Notes: generated from the letters alone by a model not told the origin. A stretch of DNA of 64,000 bases from Choristoneura fumiferana (GCF_025370935.1 NC_133496.1:9594292-9658291), one strand, 5' to 3'; counted from the first letter of the stretch, positions 11,795 through 24,070 are shown. Made by a program: numbers and translations.

Positions 11795-12100
11795 TCATCA
11801 TCCCATCCTATATACGTCCCACTGCTGGGCACAGGCCTCCTCTCAGAACAAGAGGGCTTGGGCCATAGTTCCCATGCGGGCCCGGTGCGGATTGGGAACT
11901 TCGAACGCACCATTGAATCGCTTCGCAGGTTTGTGCAGGTTTCCTCACGATGTTTTCCTTCACCGCAAAGCTCGTGGTAAATTTCAAATGTCATTACGCA
12001 CATGAATTTCGAAAAACTCAGAGGTGCGAGCCGGGGTTCGAACCCACGACCTTCTGCTTGAGAGGAGATAGGTCAAACCACTAGACCCACCACGGCTTCT
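11795..12100 (-). mobile_element. tRNA-derived SINE (second family), full length
   Basis: Minus strand: AGAAGCCGTGGTGGGTCTAG (A box), GGGTTCGAACCCCG (B box), then the body and an end CAGCAGTGGGACGTATATAG, GATGGGATGATGA. The same family recurs at 25591-25896, 52179-53640 (split), 20395-20455 and 47195-47285. Confidence 0.85.
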
Positions 12101-12607
12101 ATGTATATATCTATCTAGTATATCACTTATGCCTGTTCAATTCTTGACTTGACAAATGAGGGTAGTTGATATTTTTCTCCATTATTGCGATGCTTGTCAA
12201 TGGAATAGTGATGGCAATCGTGTGCTAGAAAGACAACCCGTGTAGAGGTTACAGTAATTGTATGTACCTAACTTTTTTTTAAATATTTCTCGTTGAACTG
12301 TCAGCGGAGCTTAAATGTGCAACAATATACTGCATGAAAGTAGTTCCACTGAACTTCTATAAAGTTGTGATCGTTGCGAGTTAAGCTGAGTTCATCCATA
12401 CAAATCCCCTCTCACAAGTTAAGTCCCGTAACGAGCATGGTGTGTGATTGCATCGAGCTTGTAGCTTCTGAATATTAAATAGGTGCACATCTCTACAAAT
12501 ACACCGTGCCATTCACTAGGACCCATTTGCTGGCCTGTTACTGGTGTCGGAAGGTTGGTTGCAAATTTTTCATACTAATACACTCGCATTTAGCCAGGGT
12601 TGGGACT
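12101..12607. other. Nothing recognised
   Basis: No open frame or repeat identified. Confidence 0.45.
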
Positions 12608-12799
12608 ACAGGTCGATTTACAAGAGCTTGCACGAATGAATTGAATGAGTGAATGAAAGTATCTGTACGAGTATGTTACCTATTTGAATACACTTCACAC
12701 AAACATGAAAATGTCATGCGTCTGTCATTTTCTAATAAAAATGTCACAGACATTTACCTTCATTCAATCTATTTGTGTCAGCTCTTGTGAATCGACCTG
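12608..12799. mobile_element. Fold-back MITE
   Basis: ACAGGTCGATTTACAAGAGC pairs with GCTCTTGTGAATCGACCTG. It directly abuts the next MITE. Confidence 0.65.
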
Positions 12800-12917
12800 A
12801 GGCCGTATTGCTTAATGTTTCTGACGCTCGCGATCGCAATCAAATGACAGTTTTTGTATGCGAAACCTGTCATTTGATTGCGATTGCGAGCGTTAGAAAC
12901 GTTAGGCAATACAGCCT
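12800..12917. mobile_element. Palindromic MITE
   Basis: AGGCCGTATTGCTTAATGTT ... AACGTTAGGCAATACAGCCT, nearly one hairpin, centre TTTTTGTATGCGAAA. Second copy at 38718-38835. Confidence 0.8.
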
Positions 12918-13009
12918 CCGTACTTTCTAGGAGATATTACAGTCAGTATCTTACAAGGTCAGTATCATTTAGAGTAACTTATGTGTAACTGCAACAGTGA
13001 CGTTTATTG

Positions 13010-13231
13010 TTAAGAGCGTTTATACCTGCTGAGCTGGCAACGTTGCATTTTTGCCAGTTTTTCTCGATTATTCCATAAAAATTGAATGAAAATTAAAAAT
13101 GTTTCTGATAGAACACTTCTCAATATATAAGTTAATGTGTCTACTCCAAAAATTATTCGTGATAGACTTTTATATTCCTTAAAACGAATTAATGTTTATG
13201 ACCGGTTTTTAATGGTTATAAACGCTCTTAA
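13010..13231. mobile_element. MITE with TTAA ends
   Basis: TTAAGAGCGTTTATACCTGC ... GGTTATAAACGCTCTTAA; TTAA at both ends suggests a piggyBac-like target. Related: 35073-35250 and 51299-51699. Confidence 0.7.
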
Positions 13232-13254
13232 AAGCTGCCACAGCGGTTCACTTG

Positions 13255-13355
13255 TTGGACTACTTGTTAGCTCAGAAGCGATAAGGCCGCCTATTGCTTA
13301 CCTCAGAAAGTCTCGGTATGGTGTGCAATAAATAGTTATTGTATTGTATTGTACA
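13255..13355 (+). mobile_element. LINE 3' tail
   Basis: GATAAGGCCGCCTATTGCTT, GGTGTGCAATAAATAG and a TATTGTATTGTATTGTA tail, same family as 3196-3790. Confidence 0.65.
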
Positions 13356-14819
13356 TCGAACCACGTAAATGAAACGAGCTTCAAAAATTTTAAGAACACC
13401 GAATGTGTTCCGTCAAAAGTCAATGTTTATGCTGATAAAATAAAAAGGAAACGTTTTATCAGATGGGAACACTTAAATACATAAAGAAAATGACTTGGCC
13501 ACTTCCATGATGGAGAGCTTTCTAATACAACAGAGCGGATAAAAGGAACGAGTCAAGTTTCAAATATATGTGGAAAACGAATGGTACAATAGAAAGAAAG
13601 ATGACGCTTGAACAACGTTAGTAATATTTGCAGGCAAATTGTATGCAAATAGACTGCTTGTTTCATAACATTACTCTTTCATCTTTGACGAAACATCATA
13701 GGCATAATTTCGCTATCTCTAAAAGTCATTAAACTGCAGATTTGAAAGAATACTAATACAAAGGCGCCTTAGGCCCACTTGCCGTAGCGTTTAACGTACT
13801 CATTTGTAGAAATGCTCCGGAGACATCTTGTATAGTAAATAAAATAACTTTCTATATTTGTTTGTTACTATAATGTAAGTGTTATCCTTTAAACTACTGA
13901 ATTAATTTAAAACAGATTTTACATTTGTAAAATTTCAATAATGAAAGCTGCTCTTACTCTAGATTAACATGTGCTACTTTTGTTCTGGAAAAAATAAAGT
14001 TCACGCAGGCAAAGCGGAGTGTAACAGCTAGTTATGAATAAATAAGCTACGACTAGTTGGTAAATAGTGAGCTAACTTACTGTGAACTATAATAATTTTA
14101 GATGCCAGCTGGCAAAAATAACATAAGCCCACAGGGATATACGCAATTTCTACAGACGATAATATCCACCTGGAATAAGGTTTCCGTCCCACGGGGCTCT
14201 GCATCCTTGATGTATTTTTGGGTTGAAAGTATCCCATGTCCGTCATCGGGTGTTAAAGTATTTTCTGTTGTAATTTTCACCGAGTTTGAAGATACATTTG
14301 GGAAATAATTATGGCGACCCAAGAAATTCCATTACCACCCTAAAGTTCAATGTCAGTTGTACAGTTTAAAATAACTAGTAAAGACAGTTTTCACTTGCTA
14401 GTAAATGTGTTAATCAGTCTTATTGTTTCCTTTTTTAATGTAGGAACTGTCATAAAAATGGTAAAGCACTTAGTCAATCGGCTATATTTTATTACTATGG
14501 CTTTTTTCCAATCGTTATTTTTATGGTTTCGTTTCGACAATCAAATTTTTAATTTATTTTATCTACATCCATGTCATAACTTCCCTATAAATATTATGTT
14601 CAGAGACGATAAGCAAATGACCTACATTAAGAAACTTCTATCTGTGGTTGCATCTTAATGTTTACATTAAAAAAAAACATGTTTGGTTTCAATAATCAAA
14701 TTAGTCGATTTGTAATTTCATTCAATAATAAAATTAATATTCCATGCATATTTTGAATCGCGAATATTATAATCGATTTGAGAATCAAAATCGACTCAAG
14801 TCTAGATTGTTTCGAACGT
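13356..14819. other. AT-rich, nothing but a Helitron-like end
   Basis: The frames at 14102-14308 and 14350-14658 lack any family or splice support. Confidence 0.45.
13985..14031 (+). mobile_element. Helitron-like right-end fragment
   Basis: Ends AAGCGGAGTGTAACAGCTAG|T. Confidence 0.45.
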
Positions 14820-15262
14820 CTAAGAAATATAAACAAGCTCACTCTCACCAAAGCGCGTTTCGCCCATTTCGATAAGAGCTTTGAAAATACAGCGAAAAAA
14901 GTTTATAATAATTTGGATAGTGAGTTAAGGCAACCTGGTCACATTTCAGCGTAAACTAAAGTCATACTTTTTAAAGAGACCATTTTATTCCATAAAGGAA
15001 TTTTATGCAAAAATACTTTTTGACTAACTGATAATGATAATGTAATATATTAATTTTATTTAGTATGAAATAATTATCTACCTGGACATATATTCTACAT
15101 TGTATAATATATTGACTTGAATACCATAACCATAATTACTATTGTTTGTGTAACTCCTAGTGAATAATAACTAAGTACTTGTATTATTATAAAAAGGTAA
15201 CAAAATGTATTTGCACGCATTTGTGTTTAAAAGCAAATAAAATATTTGAATTTGAATTTATG
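14820..15262 (+). mobile_element. LINE 3' end (jockey/CR1-like)
   Basis: 14946-15020 reads QRKLKSYFLKRPFYSIKEFY, the usual last helix of such ORF2 proteins, then a 3' UTR and a TTGAATTTGAATTT tail. Confidence 0.65.
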
Positions 15263-15728
15263 AATTAAAAAAATATCATATATTGAGACTGATGTTATTA
15301 TTGAAAATGCAGGTATATCTAAACATAATTGTAGAAAACTTAAGATATGCATAAAATAAGTCACGCCGAATTTGTAACAATTAGCAAGGACATAATAATA
15401 TGGTCATTTACATGCTTTTGGTATTACAAGTGATAGTTCTTTACTGTTTTTTAAAGACGTTTTTCAATAAAAAGACTCAACAAGATTGTTTACCCTGTTT
15501 CTGATGCTAAAAAATTAAGTATAGATGATACCCAAATATACACATACAAACTTCAATATGCATGATGCTCGATTTCTAAAATGAATAAAAGCTGAATACA
15601 GAGACTGATACTTACGCTAAAATTAACTTATCTACTTATAATTGTCATTTTATTTTACCTACGGTTGTTATTTTTTTAAGGGTTCGATTTGATTTAATTT
15701 GAAGTGATGTAAATAATTTAAAGATTAA
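15263..15728. other. AT-rich, nothing recognised
   Basis: No feature seen. Confidence 0.5.
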
Positions 15729-16414
15729 CAGCCTTATTCATAAAAAGTTAGAGCCTCCTTGAAGGCTCCTTGAAGGCCCGATGCTAAAAAACATGATTCA
15801 TAAACGTCTGTTAGCGCTAATCAGTCGATCAAGGCTCTGCTAAAGTTAGCGGACCGTAGACCCTCCTTTATCTCCCTGCTAAGTCACAAAATGGCCGCCA
15901 CAAGTTTGAACAGCTGACTTTGACAAGAGCAAAAACCATACCGAAGATATTTTAGTGAAGGGTGAAGTTACGCAAAGATTAAAAAAAAACCAGGAAAAAA
16001 TATTTTCAGGAATTTGTATTTAAAAATCCTCTAAATTAGCAGCAATAAATTAACAATAAGTATGAAAAAAAAAATAGGATGATTAACACAATTATGGCTT
16101 TTTGCACAACATAAACATGCGGATCGGAAATGGCGGGAAAACAAACTTATCGCTTTTTATTTTTTTTCCTGCTCATTTGCTGTCACTGCTGTCAACTTTT
16201 TTTTTTTAATTATCGATTAGGCCATTTTTGTCTTTGATTTGTCAAGGTGGCCAACATAACGAGTCTAATCAGTCTATCAGCGGCTCAACAACTAGCAGAC
16301 TGCTAGCAAGCGTTTATGAATCATACTTCTTGACAACCGTCTAACAAGCTTAATCAGTCTGCTAAGTAACAGACCGATCAAACCTCAATTAAGGATTTTT
16401 TATGAATAAGGCTG
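15729..16414. mobile_element. Harbinger-like non-autonomous DNA element
   Basis: Ends CAGCCTTATTCATAAAAA and TTTTTTATGAATAAGGCTG are inverted repeats, flanked on both sides by TAA (15726-15728, 16415-16417). A 3-bp TWA duplication is the PIF/Harbinger rule. No transposase frame inside. Confidence 0.75.
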
Positions 16415-16417
16415 TAA

Positions 16418-17262
16418 GACTTTCATCTACTACATTAAAGAACAACTTGTCTATTAAACGTGACTTCAAAGGTCTCCCCTAATTGTAATGTATAATCAAT
16501 TGATGAAAATCTGTATAGATTTACTTGTTACTTGATTTACATAACTCACTGAATCGACTGTGTATCTTTAAAGCCAACGAAATCTTTGATTTAATTCCAA
16601 CTCAAAGAACCATGATTACAGGCGGTTAGCATGGCTTCAACTGTTTACATTTGATTACTTTTCGTTTTTGGTGCATTTTTATTAGAATATTTTAAATCGG
16701 TTTTCATGAAATTGCATACCAAAGAAATACGAATTGTCTTCATTTCATTGCAATATCAATTCTGACTTCATTACCGAATCTAATTCCATTCCAACTTCAT
16801 AAAATGTAATATGTATACACAGAGAGAAGGAAAGTGATAAAAAAATACATGCCCAAGTCTTCTATTTTATAGATTATCGTAAACTTTATCACCAATTGTG
16901 TTCTAAGGAAAACAATTGAATGTCGATAACAGCTGATAAATACAACAGAGCTGTCTGACATCTCAGCAAGGCGCTTAGTCGACGTTCTTTCATCTTGTAT
17001 CGACAATGATTATCACCGACCTTCGTAGAGTATTATCTCTGGAACTAATCCTATTCTCATACGGAATAGAGGCTGTAACTCAATCTGATTTACAGCTAAG
17101 CCAAGTATTTTTTATGATCCTTCTTGTTTAGCGACAAAGAGTCTCGGCTCGCCGGCGAAATGTATGCTTTGTCTCAATGGCTCTTAGTTTTTGTCTGGAA
17201 CTACTCTAGATTGGTGTTGGCTTACTTCAAGACTTAATGCAGAATGTTCAATCTCTTGAGTC
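16418..17262. other. Nothing recognised
   Basis: No feature seen. Confidence 0.5.
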
Positions 17263-17395
17263 ATAATTACTAGGGATGGGCCGAAATTCGCTTTACATTC
17301 GGTTTAACCGAATTTCGGCAGCTTCAGCCAAACTTCGGCATTCGGCCAAAATTCGGTTCAAACCACATTCGGCCCATCACTAATAATTACCGTTT
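17263..17395. repeat. TTCGG-rich inverted repeat
   Basis: GGGATGGGCCGAAATTCG at the left, CATTCGGCCCATCACTA at the right, and many TTCGG/CCGAA words between. A weaker relative at 32490-32545. Confidence 0.6.
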
Positions 17396-17517
17396 ACGAA
17401 ATTACGTATGATACGTATCAGGCTTTTGTTGTAAACAATTAATTAATGTCGTAATTGGAATTGGGATCCTGAGGATTGGTGATTAAAATATGTCATACGC
17501 CGAAGAAAAGTAATAAG

Positions 17518-18093
17518 CAGTTAGCAGCAGAAGTAGATCAGGAGTTATGGTGCTCAAAATGATTTATTTATTTATAGTCATGTCATGTTCATTACAATAA
17601 CATGTCACATTAGTATAAAGTGTAACGCGGTACATGACGCCCTGTATGTTCACACAACAGCAGTTTATAAGTACCTAACTTAATCTAAAATTACATGATA
17701 TACCTATATGAAATTAATTATACACCTATTAGACTCGTACATTATAAATTTTATTGATTGATTGATATTATTCTACGTTAAAGAGCATTTAAATGTCATG
17801 ATTTAAAAAATATGCAAATGTCAAATAAAATTCAGAAATTCAATTATTAATTAGGTACCTAATTGTCAGTGTTACATATATTTTTTTATATTTACTTATT
17901 TTACAGTTTAATCATTTAAGAACTCGTTGATATAATAATAACATTTATCGATAAGGAAGGTTTCAACTTATTTTTGAATATATTTGTCCGGGATTCTTGC
18001 CTCTACACATGAACTACTGCACTGCCAAGGTAATAAGAGAACTGAGTAGATCATTTTGAGCACCACAACTGGTCATCTAGTTGCTGCTGACTG
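17518..18093. mobile_element. Inverted-repeat DNA element
   Basis: CAGTTAGCAGCAGAAGTAGA, GTGCTCAAAATGAT and ATCATTTTGAGCACCACAAC, TTGCTGCTGACTG form ~44-bp ends; interior AT-rich, non-coding. Confidence 0.65.
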
Positions 18094-18851
18094 TACAATA
18101 ATTGACTGCTGGTTTTAAATCCACAGAAATTTCTTAGTCATAAAATACAGTCAAAGAAACTGAATTGCGTACCAGGGTGTAGCCTAATTATTTCGGTACA
18201 CCTCGACTAGACCGAATAAAAATAGTAATCATAAAAGCTAATTTAATTAGGCATAGGTACCAACGTTAGATATAAAATGCATACTAGTTCTAAGCATTAA
18301 ACGCTCTAATATTATTAAAATAAATGATATTATTCCTAATGATTCATTAATCACTAGCCATAAGTTCTAATCATTGATTGAATTGAATTTATATTATATA
18401 AAAACAAATACTCAATTAGGTATATTAATTAATTGGTAAATACCCACATGGCGACCATGGTCCATGGGTTAGGTTAGGTTAGAGTTTGACAAGGCGCGAA
18501 GCGCCTCACCTACGCGGAATAGGAGCTCCGCGCAGTTTCCTCAACTGCACGATATACATACGTCACAAGTGACTGCGCGGCGAGCATATAAAAAATTACA
18601 AAACGTTGCAATAAAATATTTTTAACAAAGATTTTGTGTAACACAAAGCATTTAGTAAGTATTAAAAGTAATTGAAAGCATTCAATGAGTAGCAAGGGTT
18701 AAAAAACTGACAAAGTGTAATCTAACTCGCTCACCGAGATTTTCGTCGTGTTCCACTATTCAAGTTCATAAAGCATGAGAAAACCAAACATCATTCGGAC
18801 AAAAAGGTTAATCGTGAAAGACAAACTTAACTTATTGCTTTTGAAAAAATA
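18094..18851. other. Mostly unassigned, with GGCGCGAAGCGCC hairpin
   Basis: 18467-18510 holds three GGTTA units and the small palindrome GGCGCGAAGCGCC, a frequent repeat motif. Confidence 0.4.
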
Positions 18852-18950
18852 TACTCAGCGGCACAAAATTTGGCCCACTCTACTTACAACATTACCTAGG
18901 TACTACTGCATACATTTGAGGGCCAGATTTTTTGCCGCTCAATATATCTT
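18852..18950. mobile_element. Mini fold-back element, second copy
   Basis: CAGCGGCACAAAATTTGGCC and GGGCCAGATTTTTTGCCGCT; shares GCATACATTTGAGGG with 10986-11078. Confidence 0.7.
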
Positions 18951-18965
18951 CAATATTATACCACA

Positions 18966-19468
18966 AAATACAGATAGTTCAGAAGTCAGTCTCCTGTATG
19001 TACTTCACTTTTCATACCTACGCTCGGCTGTCGCTCTAAGGTTGTCAACTATGGCTTATGCACCAAAAAACTATCGTGGTAGCGGCATTCTTATCTAGTT
19101 GTTTGATTTATTGTTGAGAATGAAACGGGAAGAATGGAAATATAAATTAATACTTAACTAAAATATTTTAAGTTTAATGTCATTGTTATATTATAAATTT
19201 GTTACAGAAAATATCTTGCGACGATTTCGTTATTGGCGAAATTCACGATTATTTAATTTAAACAACCGTCCACTGAACAGTTATGATAACTTTTTTTTTG
19301 TTGCTCCATTATTGCACAAAAAAGTTCACAGACGCGTGTCTCAAGCGGATGGCCCTCGCGCTCGCACTGGTCCCAACCGGCCCGAGATACCGTGTCCATG
19401 AGCAGTGTCTATGTTTGCGTTGCTCGAGCGCACTTGTATGGAGATTGACTTCTGAACTATCTGTATTT
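18966..19468. mobile_element. Inverted-repeat DNA element
   Basis: AAATACAGATAGTTCAGAAG pairs with CTTCTGAACTATCTGTATTT (about 30-bp ends). Confidence 0.65.
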
Positions 19469-19639
19469 AGTGATTATACGTTCGATCACCCATGATCCTC
19501 AAGTAAAAGTTGATGTGTGTAGCATTTTCCAATCCACTTGCAAATTATGGTAGTACTACTTATTAGTTATTCTGTGAAATTACTTGCTCTGGGAATACCG
19601 TTGAGATCTTATTTTTTAATAGGATTAGCTTTTGATTTA

Positions 19640-19935
19640 ATATCAAAAGTTCAAAGTAGTTCAAGGAAATGGCGATGGATTGGACACACGCTTCGAGGGT
19701 CGAAAGATCACCTGCCCAAGCAGGGTCTCCGTTGGCAATCTACTGGCAGAAGACGGCCAGGACGTCCTCGACCACGTAGAGGCGATCAGTTGAGAAGGAG
19801 GCTGGCTCAATTGGTCTCGGCTGGGAAGAGCTGGAAGAAGCCGCGCAAGATCGAGCCAAATGGAAGACTCTTCTACGAGCCCTATGTCCCTAGTGAGGGA
19901 TAACAGGATCCCATCATTATCATCATCATCAAAAG
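19640..19935 (+). pseudogene. RTE-type LINE 3' end
   Basis: Reads RKWRWIGHTLRGSKDHLPKQ then GLRWQSTGRRRPGRPRPRRG, the C-terminal WxGH...R..GRP pattern of RTE reverse transcriptases. One slip later the other frame gives GLGWEELEEAAQDRAKWKTL LRALCP and a stop at 19905. An ATCATTATCATCATCATC tail ends it. The rest of the element is missing. Confidence 0.85.
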
Positions 19936-20394
19936 TTGATGGATCCCAAATAAGGATTTCGTTTATTCTTTGAGAAATAAGGCATCCTGAAATTATGAAA
20001 TTTATTACAATAAAAGAAATTGTATTTTATAGATTTAATAGTCGATTTCAGCATTATTTCATAACAGCGGAAAATTCGGATCGGGGGGTTTTCTCATTAC
20101 AATAAAAAAACTCTTTTCGCGTCTCGTTAAAATCGAATTGAATGAAGTGAAGCAAAGTGGAAAGGCATATATCGATTTCAGATTATTCAAAAACTGCCCC
20201 GTTTCTTTTTATTGAATTACTTTAATTTACATTTACATCGAAACCTTAGCTTGGAAAAGTCCATTTACTTACATATTGCTTCTTTTCCTCTACGTTGGCA
20301 TTGGATTTGGGTACGATTTTCAGCTTTTCCGAACAGTATTTTTATATTCAGTTCTAAGCAATTAACAGAGATACATTTATGTTACTCCAAGACT

Positions 20395-20455
20395 GTTCGA
20401 GATTCTGAGAGATCTGTGCCCAGCAGTGGGACGTATATAGGCTGGGAAGATGTAT
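20395..20455 (+). mobile_element. SINE fragment (second family, 3' end)
   Basis: GTGCCCAGCAGTGGGACGTA then TATAGGCTGGGAAGATG. Confidence 0.65.
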
Positions 20456-20609
20456 GATGTCTACAAGACTTTACCCGTGGCTTCACTTGCGTATAGCGTT
20501 ACGACTGTCTATTGTCTACAGTTTGTCTGTTTTGCAAACTCCTTGTATCTAAATTTTTGGGTTTCCGGTGAAAAAAAATTGTATTGTAATGTATACCTCT
20601 CAATAGTAT

Positions 20610-20735
20610 TTTTAGGGTTTTGTACCTCAAAAGATACAAAGAACCCTTAGGTATAGCATCACTTTGTTGTCCGTCAGTTTGGCTGTCTGTTCGTTCATCA
20701 AGAACCTTTTTTCAGGAACGTATAGAGTACCATCA
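20610..20735 (+). repeat. GGTTCCG-type repeat, decayed
   Basis: AGGGTTTTGTACCTCAAAAG and ATCACTTTGTTGTCCGTCAG. Confidence 0.5.
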
Positions 20736-21053
20736 ACCAAATAACTGGTGTATTATTTTTTAAACAAGTTCCTATCAAATCAATATGTCGCTAAAGTCGA
20801 ACTTTCAATTTGACAGACACGTCTATTGGCATTATTGTTTTGTGACATGCGAACGATTATCAACTTTAGGGTGGTAGACCACATATTTGGCTGATGGAAC
20901 GCATCAAGCTGAAATTAATATGAATAGGTACTCAGGTAGCAACCCCTTCGAAGCAGTGAAAAAGCCAAACTTTTACGTCGATGCGCCATTAAGATCGGTG
21001 TTGTGATCCAGAAGGACCATGGACAAGACTATCTATAGCTATATCTAGTACTA

Positions 21054-21239
21054 TCTTTACTAATTTGTTACCTCTTCACGTCATAACTGCTGAACCGATT
21101 TAGATGAAATTCGGTATACACACAAACTATTGAGTCCCAGGGAAGAACAAAGGATAGTTTTTATCTCGGAAAATTGTATAGTTCCCACGGGATAGTGATA
21201 AACGCATTCTAAGCGGACGGAGTCGCGGGCAACAGCTAG
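21054..21239 (+). mobile_element. Short Helitron-like element
   Basis: Begins TC after an A, ends GTCGCGGGCAACAGCTAG before a T, and holds AACCGATTTAGATGAAATTC. These ends match non-autonomous Lep1-type Helitrons of Lepidoptera. Confidence 0.75.
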
Positions 21240-21366
21240 TAAGTAATAGAACTAAGATATTCCTCGTTGTTATTTGCGAAAGTTTGTAAGTCATATTCAA
21301 CTTTATAACCGCGGTGGGACAAAGTACTTGACTTGATAACAGTTTTATTTAATTTTTATTTACTAA

Positions 21367-21618
21367 CTAGCGTTTAAATTCCAGACGTCCAGCTACCTAC
21401 ATACCAAATTTCATGACTCTAAGCCCAGCGGTTCTTATTTTAAGATTTTATCCCTATCCCGTAGGAATATCGGGATAAAAAGTATCCTATGTTTTAATCC
21501 AGGTTATAAACTAACTTTTTGCCAAATTTCAGTCAAATCCGTCTTGCCGTTTTAGCGTGAAGAAGTAACAAACATACTCACTCACTCACAAACTTTCACA
21601 TTTATAATATTAGTAGGA
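21367..21618 (-). mobile_element. Short Helitron-like element, decayed
   Basis: Reverse copy: minus strand starts TCCTACTAATATTATAAATG after an A and ends AACGCTAG before a T. Confidence 0.65.
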
Positions 21619-22429
21619 TAGTAGGATTAACAAAAAAAATAATAGAAGTTTGTTTTGGGAATAAAAAGTGTAAGTACCTATCAAATAACTTCTCATCTAC
21701 ACTTTATTGTGTTTACAAGCGGTAAACAATAGAATAATCGTAATCTAACAACAAATTAACTTAAACCTTAGGTACTTATTAGTTTCTTTTATCTTTCCCA
21801 TAATTATATTTTGCCTGCTTTAACTTACTTCGTCAATACGAGTCCAGCCCAGTCTGGACTCCACTGTTTACAGGCGTTTATAACTCCTTTATCATATTGA
21901 TCTAATTCGTACCAAATCGAGATGCCGATCTTTATATCAAGGATGTTGTCAATAATCTCATATCGTGTTTGAGAGAGACGGTTTGTGACCGGTGATAACG
22001 ATCTTGTAGTAACATGTATGATATGTGTAGACGTTCGTATTATAAACAAAGCAGGTTGGAAATACTCCTTGAGAATTATAGGTCTCCATAATAGTTATAA
22101 TTATGGCAATAATGACATCATCACAACCACTATTTACCTGGGTTTTAATAGTCAATTGAGTTCCATCAAATTCACGTTTATTTTGGATTTAAAATTGCAG
22201 CGTATATACTGAGTCGCTTGAACGAAATTACAGCTGAAAGTATCTGCTATATTTACATAAACAAATCTAAGGATTAAAGCGATACTGTTTTATTTACTCC
22301 CGCCCGTCTATAACATGCTGTAATAAATAAGTGACTTAAAATGAAAAATAGACCAGCAAAATCAACAAAAATCAATGTGAGAAGCAATTAGACACAAGCA
22401 ACGCAAATTGGCACTAAGGTTAAGCAAGT
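21619..22429. other. AT-rich, nothing recognised
   Basis: Overlapping frames on both strands at 21825-22212 lack support. Confidence 0.45.
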
Positions 22430-22860
22430 ACTCACTTTCGCTGAAAATTCTCTATTGGTAGCCGTCAAATGGATCGCATTACGTTGTCCGTATTGACGTG
22501 CGATGAATAGTAAAACAAGCCCTGGCTGCTGTGACGTCACAGGTTGGAACCAAACACAGGCAAAAACGAGTTTTCACACGCGATTTAATTGAAGATTAGG
22601 TATTGCGGCAGCACGCGGCTGAATTGTTCGGACGTTCGTGCGAACGACGTGCGCGCACCGCGACGGCTGGCAGCGGACTGAAGGCTCGCTCTGCTTGAGG
22701 TGTGCCGGACCAATCGCGCGGCTGTCCCCCTCCGCCGCGCCGCCCGCCCAGGCTAGCGCCGAGCTGCCACAGAGTACGCACCGTAGAGTCAACAATCGCA
22801 AATGGATGGGCAGAAGCTACCGGCTATTACGCGTAAAAGCCTTTTCGAGGTGTTTATTTA
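22430..22860. promoter_or_regulatory. CpG-rich block with CRE palindrome; putative promoter and non-coding first exon
   Basis: The 22600-22780 core is by far the most GC- and CpG-rich unique sequence in the window. A 14-bp palindrome CTGTGACGTCACAG (22529-22542) holds a perfect cAMP-response element TGACGTCA. CCAAT boxes occur in both senses (22453-22458 minus, 22708-22713 plus). On the minus strand TTCAGTCC near 22685 resembles an arthropod initiator, and AAA|GTGAGT (22438-22430) is a strong donor about 250 nt on, which would fit a leftward non-coding first exon. A rightward promoter is also possible. No coding exon was tied to it. Confidence 0.33.
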
Positions 22861-23584
22861 AAAGTTTCGCATAATCAAGTGATTTTTATTGTGCAGATTG
22901 CTTTGGTAGGAAATTGTTACCTACTAAATTATTAGTTAGAGGTAATAATGAAGTAACCAAAATTGAAATCGAAGCAACGCACTTATTGTAAGTAGTAATC
23001 TACTATAAAATGTCACTGAATTGAAAATTTTGTCTAGATTTGTGTTGTTTTCACTGAATTACTTAATTTAAAATAGCGCTATTTATATTAAAAACAAAGA
23101 CACTTCACTAAAACTTAATCATTAAAAACTTATAAGTAGGTAGGTTAGTATAACAAAGTAATATTTCCAAGAATAAAAACAGGACTATTTACCTATTTAA
23201 TAATAACGGTTTGTCTGAAATTCGGCCAGTGTCTACGTGACTTAATACACGTTTTGCAAGCATGCGTATCCTAAGCTCTACAAGTAGGTACCTATTTTAT
23301 ATTTTAGAAGTATAATTGCGAGTTCTCTTTCTAAAACAAAATTGTAAGCTTTAGACCCTATTTAGATTTAGACCCTAATAATAACTCCCGTCATTTCACT
23401 CGTGAGCGCAAAACGACGACTAGGTACTTAGGGTTCATTTACGTATCTTAATACATTTTGTTTACAGTTTACGGGTGTTATTGAAGCTTATCGTAACATC
23501 ATAAGGATAATGTGTAGGTATATGTACATAATATTTACTATACAAAACAGGCTTAGGTTTTGAATTGAAGGGCGTTTTTCTGAC
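22861..23584. other. AT-rich, nothing recognised
   Basis: No feature seen. Confidence 0.5.
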
Positions 23585-23875
23585 CCTATCGACGGTTGAA
23601 AGGAGAAATTGACTAAGCGCCATTTTTGTGAAAATTTTGAAAAATAGCTTAAACGACAGAGAAAAATTCGGGTCCATATCGACTAGCATACTTTTTGAAA
23701 GTCCGAATTTAATGTTTGTCAGAATGATCGTTTGTCATAACTCTCTTTGCTCTTAATCCAATAATTGTTCAGAATTGTTATGTAGTTTAACAAAAATATA
23801 ACGTTTCGATCGTATTTAACTCAATACCTTAAAAAAATGCCGCTTAGTCAATTCCTTCTTTCAACCGCCGCTATA
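23585..23875. mobile_element. Inverted-repeat MITE
   Basis: CGACGGTTGAAAGGAGAAAT, TGACTAAGCGCCATTTTT pair with AAAATGCCGCTTAGTCAATT, CCTTCTTTCAACCGCCG. Confidence 0.7.
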
Positions 23876-24070
23876 TAAAATCCTATGTTTTATATATGCG
23901 GAAGTATGTGAGAATGTACGTGCGTGCGTGTGCGTTAACATTTGTACGTAGGTAACACATGGTACGTAGACATCTCTGATCTTCTGGAATAAAATAAAAG
24001 TTACTTTTTATCCAGATAATTTTACGAGCCTCATGTCCAAAGCCCCAAAATCTTAACTGCTAAGTATTAT

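Noticed and set aside
18467..18483. Telomeric TTAGG repeat
   Set aside because: Only three units, and similar short GGTTA runs occur in interspersed repeats (62205-62225); far too short for a telomere.
22574..22801. Minus-strand frame with a signal-peptide-like start
   Set aside because: It starts at TTG and not ATG, and its openness follows from high GC in the CpG-rich block.
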